Assembly (NCBI GenBank): GCA_020430865.1
Contig: JAGQIY010000757.1
Span: 1 to 9,402 of the forward strand
Reading direction: 5' to 3'
Source of the DNA: Myxococcales bacterium
GTDB taxonomy: Bacteria > Myxococcota > Polyangia > Polyangiales > Polyangiaceae
Length of the DNA stretch: 9,402 bases
A model generated the notes under the pieces. The model saw nothing but the letters and a program-made list of their open reading frames with translations. It had not been told where the DNA came from and did not search any database. The position numbers and the translations under genes were made by a program. Below are positions 1-4,611 of this stretch, piece by piece (the stretch's first letter is position 1; every line of letters starts with the position of its first letter).

Positions 1-32
1 CGGCAATCGGCCGTCCAGGTTTGATGGTCAGT

Positions 33-72
33 TTGTCGGACGTCGATCTCGAGTAAGCCGCCTGTCCGACAA
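33..72. repeat. 9-bp perfect inverted repeat upstream of the truncated EEP gene
   Basis: TTGTCGGAC at 33-41 is the exact reverse complement of GTCCGACAA at 64-72, with a 22-nt spacer. The right arm is followed directly by a pyrimidine tract (C6 at 76-81, T, C9 at 83-91) and then the start codon at 105. The spacing would suit an operator bound by a dimeric regulator. It could also be a loose hairpin at the end of an upstream gene, but no T-run follows. The symmetry is seen directly; the role is inference. Confidence 0.45.
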
Positions 73-104
73 CCACCCCCCTCCCCCCCCCGATACGCCG
101 GGTC

Positions 105-374
105 ATGCACCACGGCCAGCTCAGCAAGACCGTCGCCAAGGGCCTCCTGGAGCTGAAGCGCCGCGTGGAAGCGGCCAATGTCCCACCTTCGCGCCTCGAC
201 GAGTCCCTGAACATTGCCACGTGGAACATCCGGGAGTTTGGGCGCCGCCCGCGGCGCGCTGCGTCGCTGCACTACATCGCAGAAATCTTGGGGGTGTTCG
301 ACCTGATCGCCGTCGTCGAGCTGCGCGACGACTTGAGCCAGCTGCGCGAGGGTGACTTGCCCATCGTTGCCTAG
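105..374 (+). pseudogene. 5' stump of an endonuclease/exonuclease/phosphatase (EEP) family gene
   Basis: The 89-residue product carries the family's opening motif ATWNIREFG at residues 38-46, with the conserved Asn at 41. The second motif, LIAVVELRDD, lies at 67-76 and carries the metal-binding Glu at 72. These form the first beta-strands of the DNase I-like fold, which coordinates a divalent metal for phosphodiester cleavage. Complete members need about 250 residues or more, including later Asp/Asn and His motifs. Here the frame stops after REGDLPIVA. I found no continuation in the other plus-strand frames before the next gene, so the end looks deleted rather than frameshifted. The stump cannot be an active nuclease. 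No signal peptide is seen. The start has no clear Shine-Dalgarno but a TACGCC element (94-99) 5 nt upstream, one base off the TANNNT pattern of other genes here. A deliberately short protein is possible but less likely. Confidence 0.6.
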
Positions 375-383
375 CGACGTGAC

Positions 384-407
384 TTCGACGCAGCACGCGA
401 CGTCGAA
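384..407. terminator. Hairpin after the truncated EEP gene (possible terminator)
   Basis: TTCGACG at 384-390 pairs perfectly with CGTCGAA at 401-407 around a 10-nt loop, beginning 10 nt after the stop codon. There is no T-run, so a classical intrinsic terminator is not shown. It may be an RNA 3'-end structure or a relic of the deletion. Confidence 0.3.
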
Positions 408-425
408 ACACGCCGCTCTTCAAGG

Positions 426-444
426 CACCTCACCCCCCAAACCC
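426..444. repeat. Dispersed G/C-skewed motif, copy 1
   Basis: CACCTCACCCCCCAAACCC matches copy 2 (1574-1591) except for one extra C in the C-run. It sits immediately upstream of the putative -10 box of the next gene. Other copies lie at 6151-6166, and in reverse orientation near 4603, 6443, 7013 and 7684. Confidence 0.5.
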
Positions 445-446
445 GG

Positions 447-452
447 TATCCT
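447..452 (+). promoter_or_regulatory. Putative -10 element (TATCCT), leaderless type
   Basis: TATCCT fits TANNNT. It lies 5 nt before a GTG (458) and 8 nt before an ATG (461), with only ACGCG before the GTG and no Shine-Dalgarno. Transcription would begin at or next to the start codon. I see no convincing -35; the motif at 426-444 occupies that zone. Confidence 0.45.
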
Positions 453-460
453 ACGCGGTG

Positions 461-946
461 ATGTCAGCCAAGTTGATTCGTTCGCTGAGCGCCTATAGCG
501 CTGCGATGGTCATCGGGGGGTGCGGGTGCCCCGGGATCGGTGAGTGTACTGGCCACGCGAAGGTCTCATTGGATCTCGGATACGCATGGGAATCGCTGGA
601 CCCACCGCTGACGAGTGAAGTCGTGGTTGAATACTGCCGCGATAGCCAGTGTTGGACGTCCACGGTACCCCGCGGCGAGGTTGAATGTCCGTTTCCGGAC
701 GACGACGGTCTGCTTGGCATGGATTGCTCGCTTGGACTCGATGAAGCCCAGCGGGTTCTGGTCGTGATCGAATGGAGGTGGGAGGGAAAGCGGGTCGACG
801 CCAACGAGATCTGGACCGTCCGCGTGCGCGACCAAGGCGGCATGGAGCTCGCCGCAGGTGGTGGCGCGGTCGTGCTCGGACACGAAACCTCTGAGGACTG
901 TGATGGCACCGTGAAGGACTGCTACCCGGTAGTGGGATTCAGGTAG
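461..946 (+). CDS. Small Cys-containing lipoprotein, function unknown
   Basis: The product is 161 residues from ATG 461; a GTG at 458 adds one residue and is equally possible. The N-terminus is a lipoprotein signal: a basic start (K, R), a hydrophobic stretch, then VIGGC, a good lipobox placing the lipidated Cys at residue 21. The mature part contains a cysteine pair in an EYCRDSQCW segment, further cysteines (for example in the ECPF and DCSL segments) and a C-terminal DC-x5-DC pair. The segments look beta-rich (VVVEY, VLVVIEWRWE, WTVRVRD), so a small disulfide-stabilised beta-sandwich is plausible. The EYCRDSQC segment reminds me of short myxobacterial secreted proteins, but I cannot name a family. 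Third codon positions are visibly less GC-rich than in neighbouring genes (for example att, tat, gct, act, gaa, tgt), which may reflect fast evolution or recent arrival. No catalytic motif is seen. Confidence 0.8.
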   Translation: MSAKLIRSLSAYSAAMVIGGCGCPGIGECTGHAKVSLDLGYAWESLDPPLTSEVVVEYCRDSQCWTSTVPRGEVECPFPDDDGLLGMDCSLGLDEAQRVLVVIEWRWEGKRVDANEIWTVRVRDQGGMELAAGGGAVVLGHETSEDCDGTVKDCYPVVGFR

Positions 947-1005
947 CTGGCTGGCTCAATGGTGTGGACAAGGACCCGGGTGAGTTCTGCCCATGCACGG
1001 CCCAC

Positions 1006-1034
1006 TTGGTTTCCCCTCGGTCGTTGCGTACGCT
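1006..1034 (+). promoter_or_regulatory. Putative promoter TTGGTT-N17-TACGCT
   Basis: A -35-like TTGGTT (1006-1011) is separated by exactly 17 nt from a TANNNT box TACGCT (1029-1034). The latter lies 10 nt before the ATG at 1045. This supports 1045 rather than the upstream GTG at 964 as the translation start. Confidence 0.45.
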
Positions 1035-1044
1035 CGGGGTCGCC

Positions 1045-1533
1045 ATGATCAGCGACCCGGATGAACCCATCGAGTACGAGCTGCTTCACCAGGCGACGCT
1101 GGCTGAGATCTCCGTGACGGAGACGCGCATCGAGCCGACCACCGCGAACGACAAACACGTTTGGCTTACAGGGAGGCTTGGGCTCGAGGAGGACGAGGAC
1201 GGCGAGCCCGTCGACGATGTGCAGCACTATGCGTTCGGGTTCATCTACGCGCTCGGCATGCTCTCGTTCCTCGACGCGCGGCCTCGCGGAGTCTCGGGCA
1301 TCGACTTCGAGGAGACCGATCGGTGGAGCGCGGGCGACCTGCTCCGGTACCTGCGCTTCGAAGGCGGTGAGCTCCACTTCTACGCGGACTACGTTCGCGG
1401 TCGCTGCATGAAGACGACAGTCATCGTGCGTGCGGATGGATCTTTTCGGCTGGAGTCAGTCAATCGAGGTGAGGCGGCGACGCGCTGGATCGCGAAGCTG
1501 CAGGGCAAGAAGATCCTGCAGGCGGTGAGCTGA
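1045..1533 (+). CDS. Conserved-looking cytoplasmic protein of unknown function
   Basis: The product is 162 residues from ATG 1045. The frame stays open to a GTG at 964, but those 27 extra codons (two Cys, low-complexity look) resemble leader sequence. The promoter-like TTGGTT-N17-TACGCT also lies inside them, so I prefer 1045. There is no signal peptide or membrane segment, so the protein is probably cytoplasmic, unlike most neighbours. The first half is acidic (EEDEDGEPVDDV). The second half is dense in aromatic and charged residues: HYAFGFIYALGMLSFLDARP, then DLLRYLRFEGGELHFYADYV, RGRCMKTTV and a basic end ATRWIAKLQGKKIL. This looks like a single folded domain with alternating strands and helices. 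I do not recognise the family and see no catalytic or nucleotide-binding motif. It converges on the minus-strand gene at 1629-2027 across a 95-nt gap. Confidence 0.78.
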   Translation: MISDPDEPIEYELLHQATLAEISVTETRIEPTTANDKHVWLTGRLGLEEDEDGEPVDDVQHYAFGFIYALGMLSFLDARPRGVSGIDFEETDRWSAGDLLRYLRFEGGELHFYADYVRGRCMKTTVIVRADGSFRLESVNRGEAATRWIAKLQGKKILQAVS

Positions 1534-1573
1534 GACCACGCGGAAATACGACGCCTTGCTGCCCGCTGCGGCG

Positions 1574-1591
1574 CACCTCACCCCCAAACCC
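1574..1591. repeat. Dispersed G/C-skewed motif, copy 2
   Basis: CACCTCACCCCCAAACCC lies in the gap between two convergent genes. It is the same as copy 1 (426-444) apart from one fewer C. Its CTCACC (1577-1582) could pair with GGTGAG (1599-1604) across a 16-nt loop, a weak hairpin without a T-run. Confidence 0.5.
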
Positions 1592-1628
1592 GAGTGATGG
1601 TGAGACGAAGCTCGAGTCGACTTGGGGA

Positions 1629-2027
1629 TCAGCTGCCGCACCACTTCTGGGGCTCGTCATCGGTGCTCTCACAGATGCCTTCGAAGCTGGAGGCATCGGG
1701 ATCGCTGGCGGTGATGCAGATCCCTTCAGGGTAGTCGTAGGAGCCTTCAACGTGAATGCAGCACTCGGAGTAGCTCTCCGGGCACGGCTCGTCACTGATG
1801 ACGTTTCCGAGTTGCACGCAGGTGGAGTAGAGGGCATCGGCAGCTTCGTCTGAGTACCACTCGTGGCAGGTACCGTTGCTGCCGATGCAGCTCATCACCG
1901 CCCGCGTCTCGCACTCGGCGCGCTGAGGGTCGGCGTTGCCGTCGGTGAAGCCGTCGTCGTCGCTACCACAGCTGAAGGTCAGGAGCGCGCACGCGGCGCA
2001 GGCGAGGAGAGAGGGGAGAATACGCAT
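1629..2027 (-). CDS. Small Cys-rich lipoprotein, function unknown
   Basis: The product is 132 residues. The start at 2027 is the only one placing a signal peptide at the N-terminus: MRILPSLLACAACALLTFSC, with the probable lipidated Cys at 20 followed by an acidic GSDDD linker. The same frame extends upstream to 2366, but that stretch runs through the tandem repeat array and lacks a protein-like character. The mature part has many cysteines (AECETRAVMSCIGSNGTC, STC, EPCPES, SECC, GIC, WCGS end), so an extracytoplasmic disulfide-linked domain is likely. The remaining sequence is acidic. No enzyme motif is visible. Upstream on its own strand a TAGCAG (2040-2035) lies 7 nt before the start, one base off TANNNT, with no Shine-Dalgarno. 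It is transcribed divergently from the Cys-rich gene at 2263 and converges with the gene ending at 1533. Confidence 0.85.
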   Translation of the reverse strand: MRILPSLLACAACALLTFSCGSDDDGFTDGNADPQRAECETRAVMSCIGSNGTCHEWYSDEAADALYSTCVQLGNVISDEPCPESYSECCIHVEGSYDYPEGICITASDPDASSFEGICESTDDEPQKWCGS

Positions 2028-2085
2028 GATCCGACTGCTAGAGCAGGAAACGGGCTCGGCGACAATACTCCCTGTGGGTGGCTCG

Positions 2086-2173
2086 GCGCTTCTGGGCTTC
2101 TCAGAGAGCCTGCGCCTCTTGAGACTGCGCTTCTGAGAGACTGCGCTTCTTGGGAGACTGCGCTTCTTTGAGA
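2086..2173. repeat. Imperfect 16-17 bp tandem repeat array in the divergent intergenic region
   Basis: Four consecutive units start with CTGCGC, at 2110, 2125, 2141 and 2158. Each reads close to CTGCGCTTCTTGAGAGA with 1-2 nt length differences (15, 16, 17, 16). Two degenerate half-units precede them (GGCGCTTCTG at 2086, GGCTTCTCAGAGAGC at 2095), and a diverged CCGTGCGG follows at 2174. Several units contain a TTGAGA/CTGAGA hexamer. The array lies between the divergent starts at 2027 (minus) and 2263 (plus). It may be a minisatellite or an array of protein-binding sites. The rest of 2028-2262 shows only a T5 run (2207-2211) and a ribosome binding site. Confidence 0.75.
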
Positions 2174-2248
2174 CCGTGCGGTTTCGTGCGACCGCGAGGC
2201 GACTGTTTTTGCGTGATCCGAGCCCGGGACCGCGTGGTTCGGCAGGCC

Positions 2249-2255
2249 AGGGGGA
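2249..2255 (+). promoter_or_regulatory. Shine-Dalgarno AGGGGGA deciding a TTG start
   Basis: The purine run AGGGGGA ends 7 nt before TTG 2263. This start gives a complete lipoprotein signal peptide. A GTG at 2299, with GGAG at 2285-2288, would give a shorter signal. A GTG at 2176 would add 29 residues that do not look like a signal peptide and would overlap the end of the repeat array. Confidence 0.45.
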
Positions 2256-2262
2256 TCGTCCG

Positions 2263-4107
2263 TTGCGCCGCGCGGCGTTCTCCCGGAGACTTCTGGTCGT
2301 GCGGACTCTGTTGGCCTGGATGGCATGCGTGGTGGTGGTGAGCTGTGGGGGAGCCAGTCCATCCAATGGGCTCTACGAGTCGAGCGGTGGCAGCGGTGGC
2401 ACTGGCAGCGGTGGCAGTGGCGGCAGTGGCGGCGGCACTGGCGGCCCCTGCAGCGCCGAGCAGCCTTGCACGGAGGGGTACTGCGACTCCGTCTCGAGCC
2501 TTTGCGTCGAGTGCCTGTTCAGCTCGCAGTGTGACGCCGGGCAGATCTGCAAGGACCAGCGCTGCATCGAGCAGCCTGACTGCTCGACCAGCCTGGACTG
2601 CGCCGACAACGACGCTGGCCTCCAGATCTGCGATGTCGTGAGCCACGTCTGCGTGGAGTGCACCGCCGCCGCAGACTGCGGAGCGGCCGGTGAGTGCGTG
2701 AACCAGCGCTGCGTCTCGCACACCGCCTGCTCGGACTCCCGCGACTGCGAGGTCGGCGACGTGTGCGATCCGGCCAAGGGCTGGTGCGTGGCGTGCGTCG
2801 GCGACGCCGACTGCCCCGCCGACAACTCCTGCATCGCCTCGGAGTGCAAGCCGAACTGCGTCAGCGACAACCAGTGCACGCCGCAGAACCAGCTCTGCGA
2901 CAAGGCGCTCGGGGTCTGCGTCGACTGCCTGACCCACGATCAGTGCCCGGCGGAGTTCCACTGCAGCGCGGGCAAGTGTGAGTTCGACGTCTGCTCGGCG
3001 GGCGCGACGAGCTGCAGTGGCAACGCCATCCTCACCTGCAACGAAGTGGGCGATGGCTTCTCCACGCCGACTGCTTGCGGCCCGGCAGAGACGTGTACCT
3101 CGAGCGACGGCTCGGCCACGTGCGCCGGCTGGGCGTGCGAGGCGGGGCAGACGTACTGCGAACCGGGCACCCAGACCGCCCTGGAGTGTTCGACCGACGG
3201 GCTCACGGTGCTCGAGCGCACCGACTGCAGCGCCTCCGGCCAGCAGTGTTTCAACGGGGAATGCCGAGACCAGCTGTGCACGCCCAGCTCACGGTTCTGC
3301 GATGGCAACGCCGTGAAGCAGTGCGACGCGACGGGCCAGAGCGCGACGCTCGTCCAGCAGTGCGGCGCCTCGCAGTACTGCGATGGCGGATCGCCCGCGT
3401 GCCTCGATCAGATCTGCACTCCGAACGCGGCGACGTGCGACGGAAACGTGGCGACCACCTGCGACGCTCAGGGCTCGGGCTACGTGGCTGGAGGTACCGA
3501 CTGCACCTCCCTCGGAAAGACCTGCGATGCGGGTGTCTGCTCGACCTGCCCGTCCCCCGCCGCGCTCAGCGACTCGCTACGCATCGTCGAGGTGAACTAC
3601 GGTGCTCCCGACTACGTCGTGCTGAAGAACCAGCACCCCACTTGCGCCGCGAGCACCGCTGGCCTTGGCCTGCGATTCTCCCACATCGAGACCGTGTGCT
3701 CGCTTGGCTGCAGCGAGGTCGTCAGGCACCTGAACCAGCCCCTGCCCGTTCAACAAGTCCCAGCACACGGCGTGCTCTACGTGACGGAGACGCCGGTCTC
3801 ATCGAACGACGTCCAGCTCGCGGACAATCTCGGCTGGCAGGACGACGAACGGGGAGCAGTCAGGCTCTGCCAGGGTGTCTGCGATCCTGATGACACCAGC
3901 AACACCGTGGACTTCGTCTCGATCCTCGGAGGCGCCAGCTCCCCCTTGACGGCTTCGCCGCCGATCACCTTCTCGAATCCCATCTCCGGCATAGGGAACC
4001 TGAACCAGCTCACGACGAGCTACGTTCGCTCGGCCTTCGACGGCAGCTTCCCCAGCTTCCTCGGCAGCGACTGGACCATCGGTCCCGCGACGCGACCCGG
4101 TATGTGA
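2263..4107 (+). CDS. Large Cys-rich repeat lipoprotein with lamin-tail-like C-terminal domain
   Basis: The product is 614 residues from TTG 2263 (alternatives GTG 2299 and GTG 2176). Residues 1-28 are a lipoprotein signal (RRAAFSRRLL, hydrophobic core, VVVVSC) with lipidated Cys 28. Residues 40-61 are a Gly/Ser/Thr linker. From about 63 to 430 the protein carries more than fifty cysteines in two repeat types. The first has units near 42 residues with C-x4-C, an IC/VC, C-x2-C and a closing C. The second has four units of about 43-48 residues, mostly opening CTPxxxxCDGN or similar, then CD, a Gly-rich turn and two or three further Cys. These resemble the disulfide-rich modules common in myxobacterial surface proteins. 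From about 438 to the end a cysteine-poor domain begins SLRIVEVNYGAPDYVVLKN and includes VPAHGVLYVTE, GAVRLCQG and NTVDFVSILGG. This matches the layout of lamin-tail (LTD) Ig-like domains. An adhesive or structural role outside the inner membrane is inferred. The next gene overlaps the stop codon. Confidence 0.87.
   Translation: MRRAAFSRRLLVVRTLLAWMACVVVVSCGGASPSNGLYESSGGSGGTGSGGSGGSGGGTGGPCSAEQPCTEGYCDSVSSLCVECLFSSQCDAGQICKDQRCIEQPDCSTSLDCADNDAGLQICDVVSHVCVECTAAADCGAAGECVNQRCVSHTACSDSRDCEVGDVCDPAKGWCVACVGDADCPADNSCIASECKPNCVSDNQCTPQNQLCDKALGVCVDCLTHDQCPAEFHCSAGKCEFDVCSAGATSCSGNAILTCNEVGDGFSTPTACGPAETCTSSDGSATCAGWACEAGQTYCEPGTQTALECSTDGLTVLERTDCSASGQQCFNGECRDQLCTPSSRFCDGNAVKQCDATGQSATLVQQCGASQYCDGGSPACLDQICTPNAATCDGNVATTCDAQGSGYVAGGTDCTSLGKTCDAGVCSTCPSPAALSDSLRIVEVNYGAPDYVVLKNQHPTCAASTAGLGLRFSHIETVCSLGCSEVVRHLNQPLPVQQVPAHGVLYVTETPVSSNDVQLADNLGWQDDERGAVRLCQGVCDPDDTSNTVDFVSILGGASSPLTASPPITFSNPISGIGNLNQLTTSYVRSAFDGSFPSFLGSDWTIGPATRPGM
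2380..2446 (+). repeat. GGTGGCAGC-type simple repeat encoding the Gly/Ser linker
   Basis: Within the Cys-rich gene, in-frame triplets GGT/GGC, AGC/AGT and ACT alternate and encode a stretch of Gly, Ser and Thr. The array could expand or contract in steps of three without breaking the frame, changing only the tether between the lipid anchor and the first Cys module. Confidence 0.6.
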
Positions 4108-4496
4108 TGCCTCGGAGCCGAGCGGCTGGCACGCTGTCGGGGCGCGCCTTGTCGGGACAGCGCTTCCGCGCGATGATGCGCGGCTCCTCGCCCCCCGTGA
4201 TCCTCACGGATATGAATCCGACCATCGCGGTCGACGTGCTTGGCGGAACGATCGTCGGTGTGATGCTGTACTTCGAGCGAGACCCTCTCGCGATGCTCTC
4301 GAGCAAGTATGGCGAGCCAGAGTACTGGCGCACCGACGGAGAGGCGCGTCCAGCTGCCTCGTTGCTGCCAAAGGTGGGCGTCGCCCTGTGGAGGCTCGGA
4401 GACGGCGACATCTCCTTGCGGCGGAGCGCTGGGTTCTACGCGGTGATGTACGAGGCGAAGGACGTTCGCCGCGCGATCGAGTCCGCGCACTACTGA
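4107..4496 (+). CDS. Uncharacterised protein translationally linked to the upstream gene
   Basis: The product is 129 residues from ATG 4107, whose A is the last base of the upstream TGA stop (TGATG), an arrangement typical of translational coupling. GTG 4104 adds one residue; ATG 4212 is a later alternative. The first ~20 residues are basic and do not form a clear signal peptide. From about residue 20 the sequence looks like a real fold: RFRAMMRGSSPPVILTDMNP, a strand pair IAVDVLGGTIVGVMLYFERD, a helix DPLAMLSSKYGEPEYW, then VALWRLGDGDISLRRSAGFY, AVMYEAKD and a C-terminal helix. The pattern 'hydrophobic strands, then xxLxxKYGxPxxW' is common in small accessory lipoproteins, but I do not recognise this one. 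Without a signal it may have lost its original 5' end and now be read through coupling. Third-position GC is high, as expected of coding DNA. Confidence 0.68.
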   Translation: MPRSRAAGTLSGRALSGQRFRAMMRGSSPPVILTDMNPTIAVDVLGGTIVGVMLYFERDPLAMLSSKYGEPEYWRTDGEARPAASLLPKVGVALWRLGDGDISLRRSAGFYAVMYEAKDVRRAIESAHY

Positions 4497-4509
4497 GCTC
4501 CGTACTGAC

Positions 4510-4529
4510 CGGTCCAGCTTGCCGGACCG
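4510..4529. terminator. Short GC hairpin after the 4107-4496 gene
   Basis: CGGTCC (4510-4515) pairs with GGACCG (4524-4529) across an 8-nt loop, 13 nt after the stop. There is no T-run, so terminator function is uncertain. Confidence 0.3.
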
Positions 4530-4599
4530 ACTTCAAGGGTTCTGCGCGAGGCGCGCTGCGCATGCCTGGTGGATCCAGGGGACGACTCAGGCTAATCAG

Positions 4600-4604
4600 G
4601 GAGG
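4600..4604 (+). promoter_or_regulatory. Strong Shine-Dalgarno GGAGG setting a GTG start
   Basis: GGAGG lies 7 nt before GTG 4612, from which a compact lipoprotein signal begins. The ribosome site and start codon form part of a G-rich stretch, GGGGTGGGGGTGAGAGG (4603-4619), that resembles the dispersed motif seen elsewhere in the window. Confidence 0.6.
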
Positions 4605-4611
4605 GGTGGGG

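Noticed and set aside
3..56. Possible C-terminal end of an upstream gene (17 codons to TAA at 54-56)
   Set aside because: Too short to tell from chance in GC-rich DNA; another frame is also open. It is plausible but unsupported.
922..1377. Antisense frame of 151 codons
   Set aside because: It overlaps the ends of two plus-strand genes and lacks protein-like features.
1574..1604. Bidirectional terminator between the convergent genes
   Set aside because: Only a 6-bp stem with a 16-nt loop and no T-run on either strand.
1612..1623. CTCGAG/GTCGAC palindrome cluster as a recombination site
   Set aside because: Two overlapping 6-bp palindromes are expected by chance at this GC content and no recombinase gene is nearby.
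2086..2173. CRISPR array
   Set aside because: Units are 15-17 bp, adjacent and without spacers, so this is a tandem repeat.
2028..2366. Upstream extension of the minus-strand lipoprotein to position 2366
   Set aside because: The extension reads through the tandem repeats, giving a repetitive basic sequence, and would bury the signal peptide internally.
2101..2961. Antisense frame of 286 codons opposite the Cys-rich gene
   Set aside because: Low-complexity Ala/Val/Arg-rich product overlapping the repeat array; the plus strand has clear protein features.
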